Source of the DNA: Bimastos eiseni
Lineage: Eukaryota; Annelida; Clitellata; Crassiclitellata; Lumbricidae
Length of the DNA stretch: 64,000 nt
Assembly: GCA_959347315.1 (NCBI GenBank)
Contig: OY365810.1
Span: 20,493,581 to 20,557,580, forward strand
Direction: 5' to 3'
This document shows positions 1-11,394 of the stretch, piece by piece. Position 1 is the first letter of the stretch. Every line of letters starts with the position of its first letter. Below the pieces are notes generated by a model. The model was not told where the DNA came from. It saw nothing but the letters and a program-made list of their open reading frames with translations, and ran no database searches. The translations under genes were made by a program, and so were the position numbers.

Positions 1-298
1 CCTGGCTTGGGACTGACACTGGCAGAGTACGACCAGTGGCGGTAATAATAACGCAGGGGCTCCTCTTCCTCCTGTTTATTTTCTCCATATATCTTCTAGA
101 GTTCTGAATTTTTGGGGTATTCTTAACGCAACAGTTCATAAGACTTCAATTAATTGCAATTCATCAGGCGTTCTTGTTTCACCTCAGAAGAATACAACAG
201 GTTTGCTTTTCGACGGATTCAACATCGCTGAAAACACGAATGTATACATAGTCATATGTTAACGGTATACTTGAAAACGGAAATAGTGTAGTCCTTGT

Positions 299-1400
299 TC
301 ATCTGAACGTAGACTTACTTATAGACTTATAGTTCCTCCCGCTCCTCTTGGAACAATGGTCAACAAGAGCTCTCCATCCCGTACGATCGTTAGCAGTCAT
401 TTCTGCGTCTTCCCATTCGATTCCCATCTCCTTCAAGTCTTGCCTAAAGGTGCTCCTCCAGGTTTTCGCCGGCCTTCCTATGCTCCTCCTTCCGTTTTCT
501 GGTATCCATCCCATTGCCGTCTTTGCCGGGCGCTGTGGTGGTAACCGCAAAATGTGTCCGGCCATTCTTCTTCTCCTCCGTCTGACGGTCTCGTCCATCT
601 TTCCCATCTCTGCCAACCTCAGAATCTCCTCATTCGTGATATGATCCCTCCATGATATGCCCAAAATAGTTTGAAGAGAACTTTGATTGAAAACATTCAG
701 TTCATGTGGCATTCTTGCCATTTCCTTCCATTTTTCACTTGCGTATGTCAACGTTGGTATCACAATTGATCTGTACAGATGTATTTTGGTTTTTAGTTTG
801 ATGGTCCTTAATGTCCATACTTTATGCAGTCTTTGGAACACAGCTGCAGCCTTGCCAATTCTAGTTCTTATATCCACCTCCGCATCTCCTTTGTTTGAAA
901 TTGCACTCCGCAAATGCGTGAAATCTTCACCACTGCTGACCAACAATGATGTCCTGGCACTGTTGACCTCCGATGTTCATGTTTTTTGTCTTGCTGCTAT
1001 TTTTGCATAGTCCAACCTTTTTCCACATCTCATATAAGTTATCTGTCATCTGCTGCAGGTCTCTGTATGACCCTCCTAGCAACACAACATCATCCGCTAA
1101 GTCCAGATCCGTTAGCCTAGTCTGTTTCCATTTTATGCTAAAGTTAGGTTCATCCATTGCTCTTTTCATTATGAAGTTCATAATGATGATAAATAAGAAG
1201 GCAGACAGAACACATCCTTGTTGGACTCCTGTCAAGATGTCAAACATACATGTCTTTCCATTTTTTATCTTTATGCAGCATCTTTAGTTAAGGTATGCAA
1301 GGCTTTGAAGATGTTAATATATTTGTCGGGTACTCCATATGTTCTCACTATATTTCAGAGGGATCTTCTGAATGCAGTGCACAATGCTTCCTCTGACTAG
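299..1400 (-). mobile_element. Non-LTR retrotransposon (LINE) reverse-transcriptase remnant
   Basis: Minus-strand translation gives a LINE reverse transcriptase in pieces. From about 1400 down to 927 it reads the RT palm, with the motif TGVQQGCVLSAFLF and then the catalytic box as LADDVVLL (usual form F/Y-x-D-D). From 946 to 299, in another frame, it reads the C-terminal part: a thumb-like region, an ILGISWRDHITNEEI motif, an Arg-rich RRRRRRMAGHILRLP and GRPAKTWRSTF. This order is standard for endonuclease/RT proteins of jockey- or RTE-like elements. The frameshift near 930-946 and the missing endonuclease half show a dead, 5'-truncated copy. The element family is not assigned. Confidence 0.85.
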
Positions 1401-4400
1401 GTCAGTATATAAATATACATACATACATAATAGGCTACAAGACCGAGTCTTGGACATCAGTACCGATATCATATCACATGTTGACCTACTTCTCGTTCCC
1501 TTCACAGGCTTCATGTGTGAGATTCAAGGTGGCACTACTTACGTGCAAAGCAAGCCCAAATCATCGTACTTTTCCCCTATAGCTAGGCCGCTTTTCTCTT
1601 CGATCAGATATGCTGTTCTTGTTTTCTTTGGCCAATTGTATGTTGGTACATTCCAAGTCGCCAGTTCCTTCACTTGGAACTATCTAGCTATCCGTGTGTA
1701 TACCCATGTTAGCAATTTCTTTTTGTGAGGATGTTATGTCACCAAATAATCTGCTATATACAAATATGTTTGGTGACACTGCCTTAACATGTGCATCGCT
1801 TTTCGTCTTGTCGGGTGGGTTGTCAGTCCCGTAGAAAGTGTGAGGCAAGACGAGGCATGCCACGTCTAGCTCGATATGATAATAAAAGAGTACTTTATTT
1901 CCTTGCCTATAGCATGAGTGGCTTCTTCTCGAAGCGTCTGACCTGGGAAAGCCTCTATAAATAGGTTGTAGATTCTTCTCATTCCTTAGCCTCACTCTAC
2001 AATCTCTTCTAGCCGCCAACTCCTCTGGCACTCTTCCACTACCCTCTCCCTACTAAGGCATCGCTCCCATTTACCTCTTGCTACTGAAACAGAAGTTCTA
2101 CTTCTCTTAAACTCTCTTTTTCTTTCATTGTGAACTTGATTCTATCCAAACTGTCTCCTAAAAGACTATGTCTCGGTTCTTGCTCCTGTAATCACAATAA
2201 TCATCAATCTCTCGCTCTCTACTGCAACTTCGTCTGGATATGATAACAACAGACATTCATTTAATTAGGTAGTGGCCTTCGTAAAATTCGACGTTCGTCG
2301 TAATGGGTGCCTTGCGTGGCTGCCGACAGTTTAATGCAATTTAATGCGACGCATACAATGACTTATCATTATTCGTTCATACTATGTCTGTAATCATGCT
2401 GCGGTTTGTGACTGATCAACGACCTGAATGAAAACATTTCATAAAACTCTAGGGGTTCCTTCATAAGCAGTGAAGCTAAGCCAGCCAACATCAGAGGCGC
2501 AAAAATGATCTCGTGAGCAATTAAAGTGGAGACTGTTAGCATAAAGCGGCTGTAACCAGATATCAAATGTCCCGTTATAGGACATTCATTCGACTAAGTT
2601 TATGCTCTGGTGCGCCACATCTGCACCGATTTTGGTGGTAAAACATTCAACCACCTTCGACTCTCTTGACAATAAACCAATATTTGCTTTTATATGGATT
2701 ACCCGAATCATCATATTTTTAAGCGCACACTGCACACCTGTCAGCCAGACGATTGAAATATCGACTTTGCGTGAATCAGAAACGAACGACATCCGACAGA
2801 GAACAGGTTGCATCGACGGCGGCGGCGGCTCCTCTCCACTCCATGGATGCCTCTCCTCTGACGGTTAGGCAGCAGCGCGCCACTTCTCCTCTTATGTCGA
2901 TCTTTCGCAGTCTCCATCCCTCCCTCCTTCATTTCGTCTCTCTATCGCTTTCTTTCTTCCCTTTTCTCTGTCCTCTAAACGATGCATTGATTTTCATAGG
3001 CCTGCTCAGATTAATTTTTGTTGCAGAAATAATGACAATCTATAGCCAGCCGGCGTAAATCTGTCAGGCACAGAGAGGATCAACATGAACCGCCAGCACG
3101 CATCAATTGGACGTCATGCATGAAGGCACACAGGAATAAATAGATAAGTAAGCAGTTTAATTCATTCCGATTACGATAAGATTGACTTCAGGCATGATCA
3201 TAGCCACGAATCACGTCTGAAGGTTTCAAGATGGCTCTTAAGGCAACTCAGAGGTTAGGATAATACAATGAAGGGTAGCAGAATACAATGAAGACTTCAA
3301 ATAAAACTGCAAAATTACTATTTGGTTATTGTGTCCATATCTATTTAGTTAAAATTTTGAATGAATTAACCTCAATCCATTAATCCAAGCAGTTCGTACA
3401 CATTGACCTCATCAAAGAAGATCAAACCCGCACTCTTACCATACCAGGCAAATTCTCAACAACTCATAGAATCAACGAAGACCTGGCTTCACATAAAGAC
3501 TTAGACAAAAGCTAAAGAAGAATGATGCTCGATTCAATTCAGAGTGTATTATGATGGCGGTATATCAGTCATGATTAAACTGTTTAATTCTTTGATACGA
3601 AAGCAGCGCTGCCCGAGTTTTGCTGCCAGGTTCAAAGGTTTTGATGGTTCTGTCCAGTCTTATCTGTCCAGTCTTATAACAAAACGTCATTAATTCAGAT
3701 TAATTTGACTAACAAGATTCATTGTTCATCTCCCGGGCTTGCTGTTAGACTTTTCAGAAGCGATGCTAACGAGATCAAGGAACCTATGGCTATAGTCACA
3801 CAGCGCCAAAGCGCCAAGGCAAGAATTGCGACCAGGACGAATGAAAGGGCTAGACATCTTGGCGGTTGTGGGGATTGTTTAACCTGAACTAGGTGAGCAG
3901 AAAGTGGCAAAGTATGGTCTGTTTACGCAGACCATAATTGGAAATTTCATCCGAAACCTCATCATAGTGAATATCAATATGGAGTGCAGATCGCATCATT
4001 CGTCTACAACGTGTCTAGTTATATTAGCCACGTTTTCGTGTGCCTACGCACGATTTAGCGTTATGCGTATGGTCCTGTGTTTACTGTTTAGGACCGTCAA
4101 CCCAGACACGAGGGGGGGGAGTTCTAAATCTCGCCAACACAGAAAGATATGGCTCTCTAGCAAGCTAGGACATGACGTACACGCCATCAAAAGGCCCGTC
4201 TACATAAGGTGCATAAAGGCAGCCACTCTGCATATGCTACTCTAATCTAGAGAATACCTCCGATCGAAATGGATCAAGACCCAACCACGGAGAGCAAAGG
4301 ACTCTATGACCCTGTCTTTTGTGAAGAACACGTAAGAGCAGCCATTTAGTCATCAATATCTCTTCAGAAGAGTCGAGAGTCTTTCATTCCGAGCGACAGT

Positions 4401-4781
4401 TTATTGCAAATGAAATCAACTGAATGCGAAGCAGATAAAGAGATCAAAATGATATCACATCCTGTTCTACATATAGACCTAGGCCTCGGCCTACTTACAA
4501 ATGTGTCTTTTCTTGCCAAAATTCAGCTTTTAAAGACACATTCAAGTAATGGAGAAGCATGATGTGAACTATTGCATCAAAAAACGTCCAGAAAGTAATA
4601 GGTTCCCTTTAGCTATTAATTTTTAAAAATTCGTCTACGATCGTCTAAAAAAGGCGTCGAGGCACCATAGGATAATTAATGATAGTAAGACTGGTCAGGC
4701 GTTTAGTTTACAGAGACTCTGGAAGACGTTAGAACCCTTTCTTTCAAAGGGTTACGTACATGTAGGCCCTATGATTATATC
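1401..4781. other. No recognisable gene
   Basis: Only short unsupported open frames on both strands; none resembles a known family or shows a convincing exon with splice sites. The stretch 2880-2975 is pyrimidine-rich. The longest frame (1684-2031, minus) has no recognisable motif. Confidence 0.5.
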
Positions 4782-5003
4782 GTGTAGCACAGTGGCCGAT
4801 CGGCTAGAGCGGTCAGCCCGTAACGTTCAGTGTGCGCTGAGCGAGCGGGTTTGACCCTCGTCTTGGGAATCACTGTATAGGGACCTTGAGCAAGTCCTTC
4901 GCACACAATTGCTCTGCAGTACAACTGCAATTGCGCCGTCGAGGCGTGTGTGTGCACTTCTGAGCAAAAATTTTGGAAGAAGGGCGATATAAAATTTCAG
5001 GGA
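4782..5003 (+). mobile_element. tRNA-derived SINE, copy 1
   Basis: About 220 bp. The head resembles a tRNA gene, with an A-box (TGGCCGATCGG near 4793) and a B-box-like GGTTTGACCC near 4847. A tRNA-unrelated body follows (CACAATTGCTCTGCAGTACA) and a conserved tail TTTTGGAAGAAGGGCGATAT. Copies 18006-18230 and 21622-21850 share head, body and tail in the same order and on the same strand. The B-box carries a G-C-to-T change, so this copy is probably not transcribed by Pol III. Confidence 0.85.
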
Positions 5004-5154
5004 ACAAAAATAATATACGGCTGCGTATGCCATCATTTGCCTATCCTGTGTGATGTTCCGAATTTCTCCTTGGAGCTGAACCCTAATCTCTTTCTCTTCT
5101 ATTTTGACATTCATCTCACATTCACTTTTATATTCGTAAACGTAATCGTAATCG

Positions 5155-5215
5155 TGATCTCCAAACTTTTAAAGTGCCACTTGATAGCCAAGTGTAGGGC
5201 ACCAGCTTATTAACG
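5155..5215 (-). repeat. LINE 3'-end repeat fragment
   Basis: On the minus strand this reads AATAAGCTGGTGCCCT then CTTGGCTATCAAGTGG, the same block seen at about 9770-9845, 10955-11030 and 44260-44335. At 10600 and 44085 it follows CR1-like C-terminal coding sequence, so it is a LINE 3' untranslated tail. Confidence 0.6.
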
Positions 5216-6454
5216 AGCATTGCATCAAATCAGAGGGGCTGTCCAAGGGATAGTACGTGGGATGTCAGAGTCCGGTTTCCAGAAGGTCAGCAGCTGTTAA
5301 TTCATTCTCACATTCTGTCTCACATTCACTCTCACATACTAAATCCTCACATTGATTCACACTTTCGACTTTTTTTAAATTTCTCTTCTTCTTCACTGTT
5401 TTGTCTAAATGCGTCTTTTTCTTTCTTCTCTTGTTTCCTGCTGTTGTTCTGTATCTCGTTGCATCGCTTCCTTCGCTGCCATCAATTATTTATGACTTAA
5501 AGTTAGAGCTGCTGCTGATGCTGATGCTGCTGATGCTGCTGATGCTGCTCTCCTCTTGCCGACGAATCGCCATCGCAAGTCATTATGCAAATGAAACGAC
5601 CTTCGACTGATGAAGTCATCTCCCTCCCTCCTTCCCTCTCTTCTCCCTCTTTATTTTCCCCTCTCTTCTCTCTCTCTTTCCTCCCTTTCTATTCTCTCTC
5701 CCTCCGTCTTCTCCCCTCTCTTCTCCCTCTCTTTCCTCTCCCTCTTCTCCCTCTTTCCTCCCCTCCTTCCTTTCTTCTCTCCACAGTGAGACGACGACTG
5801 AAGGCTTTTTTATTCGGCTGCTGCGCTTAAGCGAATTTATGCACAGATGATGTCATCTCGAGAGACATACTCTGGCGCCGCAGCCGCTAGAACTCTGTCA
5901 TTTAGACATGCCAATCAGCCGAACCACCTGTAAGCTGGACGCATTCTATATTACGGAGTTTATCCAGTGTGCAGTGCTATACATGTAGCCTGTGTACACA
6001 GTTAATACGTAAATAAATTCTGAAAACTTGCACTCTATGAAACAGATATCCAGCCATTTCTTCCTTTTCTTACGTAATAAGTGAAGTCACTGTATATTAT
6101 AACTACGGAAACAAAAGCGCGGGATGAATGGTTAGGAGATTTTGAAATTAGACGAAAGTAAGTCTAAGTTCGAGTCAACGTCTATTAGGTAAATGCACGT
6201 GCTATGTGCGCGCCGTGTTCAGCGATGTGTGTCTTATTGTCGAGCTCCAAACTGCATTCATTAACCATCCGTAATGTATGCATGCGATTTTAGCGAGTCA
6301 TAAGGATGCTCATTTGCCCCTCACAGGACAATGCGATTAATCCCTATTTAGGTTATAGAATTAGGAAGTAAAATTATGACCTCATTTAGGGTTTTTTAAT
6401 GTGAATCATCGGTTGCTAGATCGCTCTTCTAAAGGAATCAATTAATGATTCAAT
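5216..6454. other. No gene; low-complexity tracts
   Basis: No coding exon recognised. It contains a (TGCTGA)-type microsatellite at about 5512-5548 and the pyrimidine tract at 5620-5785. Confidence 0.5.
5620..5785 (+). repeat. Polypyrimidine tract (TCCCTCT)n-like
   Basis: About 165 bases almost entirely C and T on the + strand (CTCCCTCCCTCCTTCCCTCT and variants). The open frames through it are composition artefacts. Confidence 0.9.
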
Positions 6455-6560
6455 GAAACTTGATATAGCGCCGCTTCAAGAAATCAACTCAGATGTGCTC
6501 TCTGCGCTAGCCTACATGATGTTAAATGTCATTTCGACAACTGTTAGAACAGTTAGCAAA
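6455..6560 (-). repeat. CR1-like LINE 3' tail
   Basis: Reads GATATAGCGCCGCTTCAAG then AAATCAACTCAGATGTGCTC, the reverse complement of a LINE 3' end. A closely matching copy lies at about 40700-40830, and the shared GATATAGCGCC core recurs at 15810, 18930, 20910, 26780 and 31262. Confidence 0.65.
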
Positions 6561-6802
6561 ACAGTGTTCAGTTAGCAAAAAGAGTCACCAATGGTTGGCC
6601 CACACACAAGCCTGGAACAAACCAACGGATTCCCGTCAACAGCTGACAGATGGCATGGATGTTCAGAGTACGGGTAGAGCGACGATTGCCGAGATCGAGT
6701 CGCATAGGCCCTACACGGGTATAATGTCGACGAGTAGTCCCTCACTGGTGGAAGATGACGCAGTTTCGGATATTCGTCGAGGTTCAAGGAGGATGTAGAA
6801 CT

Positions 6803-7570
6803 GGATCGCGGACAAAACCCCTCTGAGAAAAACCCTCTGACAGAAATCCCCTCTGACAAAACCCCCTAAGTAGGACAAACCCCCCCCCCCAAGAATAACA
6901 TTTTGTTACTTATTTTTACTTTCATTATTTAGAAACGTGTGTATACTTTAAAGTCTGAAGTAAAGCATGTGTCATAAATTATGTGTCATTTCAAAGTCTG
7001 ATGCCGTCACTCAGGTATCGTCGTCCAATAGTTAAATAGCAACCAGTTAATTAGTTCCTTGGTCTTTTTGTTGCTAATGTATGATAGGTCTATGTACACT
7101 GAAGGCACCACAGTGCGCGTAATGCAGGCTACCTGTGACACGGCTTTTTCAGTCGCAGAGCGTATGTGTGTTATATGTGACACGATTTCTTATATAAGTT
7201 AGACTAAGGGCGTCAATCCCCCTCTAAATGATGGAGGCAAACACCGTGGTTCCAATTAAGTGTCAGATAGTCAAGATATTACTAAGACTAAAAAATACCC
7301 CGCCCCCGCCACTATTTGGACGCCTCTGAGTTAGACTAATAGTCGTACTGAGTGTCACTTGTAATGTTGTGCAGACTTTGTTAGTAGTGTCAGTTATTAT
7401 GGTATGGCTTCTACTTGCAGAACCTAATTGGGGAAAGAGGGGGGTTTTGTCCGGGGGGTAAGGTCCTGCCTAAAACAGGGGGGTTTATGTCAGAGGGTTT
7501 ATGTCAGAGGGTTTATGTCAGAGGGTTTATGTCAGAGGGTTTTTTGTCAGAGGGGTTTTGTCCTGCACCC
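6803..7570. mobile_element. Foldback-type DNA transposon with 8-bp target-site duplication
   Basis: The left arm (6803-6890) and right arm (about 7435-7570) are inverted repeats, each built from several tandem copies of a CCCTCTGACAAAAC-like unit; the right arm shows GGGTTTATGTCAGA repeated four times. The outer ends read GGATCGCGGACAAAACCCC on the left and, reverse-complemented, GGGTGCAGGACAAAACCCC on the right. The element is flanked on both sides by GTAGAACT (6795-6802 and 7571-7578), an 8-bp direct duplication. No transposase is encoded in the 540-bp middle, so it is non-autonomous. Superfamily unassigned; 8-bp duplications are usual for hAT. Confidence 0.8.
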
Positions 7571-7614
7571 GTAGAACTAGAAGAGGCATTCGTCGCGTGT
7601 TGGTGGGTAGATTG

Positions 7615-7800
7615 AAGGCCATTCCCAAGACCGTCCCTCTAAGACAAAGACCAAAACCGAAGCATTCGAGACCAAGATCGAGACCAAGACCGATGGTCCG
7701 AGACCAAGACCAAGACCGATGCATTCGAGACCAAGATCAAGACCGCAATTTCCGGTCTCGAGACCAAGACCGCGGTCTCGAGACCACATCCCTGAGTGTA
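7615..7800 (-). repeat. GGTCTTGGTCTC minisatellite, left end of a dispersed element
   Basis: On the minus strand this is a tract of GGTCTTGGTCTCG units preceded by GGGATGTGGTCTCGAGACCG. The same opening and tract occur at 22668-22850, and related tracts at 9056-9108, 19930-20050 and 23345-23450. It begins about 35 bp after the duplicated target site of the foldback element. Confidence 0.75.
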
Positions 7801-8163
7801 ACATGGGTTACATAACTAGCATGACCGCCATCATAGTCGTCAAGTCTTTCAACAACTTCTTTGACTGTTTTGCGAATATCCGTAGTTGTTGCCATTGTTC
7901 CACGAATCATGGTAATTTTGATAATAACTGGCATTCAGACCCATAACATAACTTCCAAAATCTCGGAATTCGTGTGCAAAAAAATCCGAAAATTCTGTAT
8001 TTATGAAATTGGAAATTCCGGAATTGCAATCTCTAAAAAGGCCTACAATTCAACGATAGACAACTGAGTGACAGACAATTCAATATGATGATAAACAATT
8101 CGATGACAGGTTATTTGGTGAATTCGACATGTTGACTCATTTCAACTACAAAGCAGAACACAA
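7801..8163. other. No recognisable feature
   Basis: AT-rich sequence with degenerate short repeats (AATTC-rich, for example 8040-8130); nothing coding. Confidence 0.5.
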
Positions 8164-8590
8164 ATGGACGAGTTTACGCATTGTAATGCGTTGGCATTAC
8201 AATGCGTAAAAGACAAAAGAAGAATATCAGCTTTTGAAATTATGACATACAGAAGGATGCTGAAAGTCAATTGGAGGGAGCACAGAACAAACGAGTCCAT
8301 AATGCAGGAAGTACAATCGGACCATAGATCATTGGAGATGGTGAAGGGAAGGAAGTTGAACTATTTCGGACACATTGTCAGAGCGGACGATTTGCCGGCC
8401 TTCATACTACAGGGCTACGTGGATGGTAAAAGAGCACGGGGTAGACCTAGAAGACGGAGGATGGATGACATCGAGGAGTGGATGAGACTACCGAGAGCTG
8501 ATTGCATCAGGAGTGCGCGGGGCAGAGTGAGATGAAGGAAGATTACGTCTTTGGCTCTGGTCTCCGATCCGCAGTAATGAGGATGGACAA
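8164..8590 (+). mobile_element. LINE ORF2 C-terminal remnant
   Basis: The frame 8164-8535 encodes the C-terminal tail typical of endonuclease/RT LINE proteins: MTYRRMLKVNWREHRTNES, then KGRKLNYFGHIVRADD, then GKRARGRPRRRRMDDI and EEWMRLPRADCIRSARG. It is the same type of protein tail as at 299-946 but a different subfamily. The RT core is absent, so this is a 5'-truncated insertion. Confidence 0.85.
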
Positions 8591-8734
8591 GTCAAGTCAA
8601 ACAATGCGTTGGCGAAATTTATTTGTATGCTAAAAAGAAAATAAGCTAGATTGTAAAGTTATGCATTAAGTCATGCACAGCTGAAAGTAACGAAAGATGC
8701 ATCAGTTAACGTATTCTACTTTAAGACAGTTTAG

Positions 8735-9050
8735 ATTTATCGAGGAGTTGAAAAATTACAGGCTGACGTGTAATTGAATAACGGATTGTGAATTGCTGGT
8801 GAAAATTTAATCAAATTACATATTATTATTATTATTCCAAATTTGTCGGAAATAATAATTACAAATGGCGTAATTTCAATTACACCAAATTACAAGTAAC
8901 TAACATTATCAGGGTCAATAAATGCAGGCAAGATTCAACAAGAAACACATGCAATCTGTTTTCCTTTTCGGTTGCATAACATGTTCAGAAACCCCTACTG
9001 GTTTTCTTTAAGAAGCAGCATTTGTTCAAACAATTTATCCAAGAGATGAC
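8735..9050 (+). mobile_element. hAT-like element end, copy A
   Basis: Contains AAATTACAGGCTGACGTGTA and GAATTGCTGGTGAAA near its left end, then AATAAATGCAGGCAAGATTC and AAGAAGCAGCATTTGTTCAA. The same blocks occur in inverted orientation at 28020-28334, whose outer end is a clean CAGGGATGGGCAAATTACAA terminus. In this copy the terminus is worn away. An (ATT)n run interrupts it at 8822-8836. Confidence 0.65.
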
Positions 9051-9055
9051 TTCTG

Positions 9056-9108
9056 TTAAGTCTTGGTCTTGCACCGCTCGGTCTTGGTCTCGGTCCCGGT
9101 CTTGAATT
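9056..9108 (+). repeat. Short GGTCTTGGTCTCGGTC minisatellite tract
   Basis: Four to five imperfect GGTCTTG/GGTCTCG units, part of the same dispersed minisatellite family as 7615-7800, 19930-20050 and 22668-23450. Confidence 0.7.
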
Positions 9109-10289
9109 TTGTGTCTTGTGCATAACACTGGCTGCTTTACAATATGCATTTCCTAGATGTATTTCTATTGGTTTCATACCAGTGATCTATACTATTTTCT
9201 TTTACGCAGAGGATCCAGAAATTGGGTGACCTCTTGGTCTGCGCTAGCCAAGAATAACCTCCACCTACACCGTGCCAGACGGCACATGGTAGGTCCGGGA
9301 GCGTTTGCTATCAACCATAGTGCAAAGTAAATTCAGAGTGCACGACTGTTGACCAATTTGCTGGATTGTAGCGGTGTCTGCGACCGACTACTAATGACGA
9401 AGTAGAGGCCTACGGGTAATTACAAGCTACCTGTGCTGAAATGAACCGCCGTATGCATTTAGGTCAGCTTATTGATTATTAGAATGGGGTTATTTACACA
9501 AAAGTCGATTCTCCACTGATATGAGATCTCGCTCTATTGGTTCTCTATGACTACAGATTTTAAAACGACAAACGACAAACAAACTGAACGGAGAAGATGT
9601 GCATCGCTTTTAAATATGCTGTAGTGAATGAAGTCTTCTGTTTTGCGTTGAAATGTGGATTTTGATTTTCTAGATATTTACTCCTTATTTCCGCTTTTAC
9701 GAAGAGATAGAGAATGCGTTGCTCTAATTAAGTAAATTGATCGATATCCTGATTTTAATGCCTTTTTGATCTTCAGTGCTTGCGAATAAGCTGGTGCCCT
9801 GCGCTTAGCTTTACGATAACCCTTCAAACATTTGAAGAATATATATGTATACGCTGACAATTACGATTCACAGGATCCACTTCATTCAGCCGCATTGGAT
9901 TGGAGCATAAGCTCTGATTCTCACCCTTATGTTATGTCTCTGGTATCCCAGCCATTGTTATAGCTTAATTAATCCTCAATGTGGTTGCCAGACTAATTGG
10001 TGGAATTCCAAAATTTGGTCCCATCTCTTCCTTCATTCAAGTATTCCTTCACTGAAGAATCTTCTGTTCTCCGCTTAGCTATGATTAGCTGTGTGTTGAG
10101 TCTTGGGTGCCTCTGATTCTAATGGCGCTATATAAGTGCTACATTACATATTATAGCCTAAGTGAAACAACTGAATCCATCACTTTCGCGCGTCTTCTTG
10201 CATATCTGACAGTCTGTGACAGAACACCTTCGTCCTTGTCTCTTCTGAGTAAATCTCAACCGAAGGGTCGATGGTATTGGTATCTAAAG
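9109..10289. other. No gene; LINE tail fragments
   Basis: No coding exon recognised. At about 9765-9845 there is a LINE 3' tail (GCGAATAAGCTGGTGCCCTG). At 10118-10150 there is another tail type, GGCGCTATATAAGTGCTACA followed by a TTACAT run. Confidence 0.55.
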
Positions 10290-11394
10290 CAGTGGTCACC
10301 AACCGTTTTTGGGTGGAAAGCCGCATTGAGACGCTTAGCAACTTTTGGGAGCCGCCGTGGTTTATGAGCACAATAAAATAGATATTCAGCTAATAATGTT
10401 ATTCGCCATTATCTCAAATAGCATCATGAGCCTCAAGGTTCAATCATGATATATATATATATATATATATATATACGATATCTAATAAAGTAGACAATCC
10501 AGCGACAGTCAAGATACATATATGCCTATATAATATGATAAAATAAATAATTGAATTACCCATTTATTCGTCTTTATATCATGGTTATGAACCAGTAAAA
10601 AACCTGGTGCTGCATTTTGACAACTAGTGATGCATATCGGGTATATGTTAAAATCTTCTACCGAGCCATATCCAACGCTGCACCACGTCTCTGCAATGAT
10701 CTCCCCTATGAATTCCGAATATTTTCGAATTCTCCTTCATTATTGCCAATCACTGACAATCATCAGCATCATGCTCCTCTATCCATCACCCAAAGGACAT
10801 TTCACTCAAAACTGAAGCGTTTCCTCTTCAAGAAGTCGTACCCTGACTGATCAGATCCTCCGTTTTTCCAACTCTCGCCAGAGCCATAAACGACACCTGC
10901 CATAACCCGGACTCCTCTGACAACCGGACCTCAAGCTTTCCCCTAAATTCGACGCAGTGCTTGTGATATGCTGATGCCGTGCATGCGCTTAGGTTTCAGT
11001 TGGCGCCTTAGAAGTTTGGAGATTTGCTATTATTCGTTCCAACAGATTCTCGTGGTCCATAATTTTGATTTCGGAAGGCTCATAACTGAAAAGGTTTTCT
11101 TGCATAGCTAAATTAATCTACAAATCAGAGCAAATTCAGTTGCAAAATTTGGTTGTTTAATTAAGATGCCATGTAATGTCACTATGCCCAGCAACCTTGC
11201 GAGGAAGCTCTGCCTTTTCTCTTTGAAAAATTAGTAAATGAAAGATAGAGCAACAGTGAAAAAAGATCCAAAACCTTTCCTTTGCAATCTTAGTTTACAT
11301 ATAAAAGTGCCATTTTCTAGAAAGCTCTTGAGAGCCGCCACAAAACTCCCGGAGAGCCGAATGCGGTTCGCGAGCCATGGGTTGGTGACCACAG
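10290..11394. mobile_element. Non-autonomous hAT (Charlie-like) transposon
   Basis: The left terminus is CAGTGGTCACCAACC followed by AAGCCGCATTGAGACGC. The right terminus, reverse-complemented, is CTGTGGTCACCAACCCATGG followed by GCTCGCGAACCGCATTC. These C-A-G-T-G-G-T-C-A-C-C-A-A-C-C inverted ends are characteristic of Charlie-type hAT elements. The interior has no transposase; a LINE 3' end is nested inside it. No intact 8-bp target duplication is visible. Confidence 0.75.
10600..11030 (+). mobile_element. CR1-like LINE 3' end, nested in hAT element
   Basis: The frame 10617-10850 encodes a LINE protein C-terminus (RAISNAAPRLCNDLPYEF, then LSITQRTFHSKLKRFLFKKS). The 3' untranslated tail follows, including TGCTGATGCCGTGCATGCGC and GGCGCCTTAGAAGTTTGG. 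The tail is shared with 44085-44345. Confidence 0.75.

Noticed and set aside
1684..2031. Solo LTR or small gene around a TATAAATAGG sequence
   Set aside because: No matching LTR ends, target duplication or coding motif could be found.
4793..4860. A tRNA gene (also at 18006 and 21622)
   Set aside because: A- and B-boxes are present, but the sequence continues into a shared SINE body and tail and does not fold into a complete cloverleaf with a clear anticodon arm.
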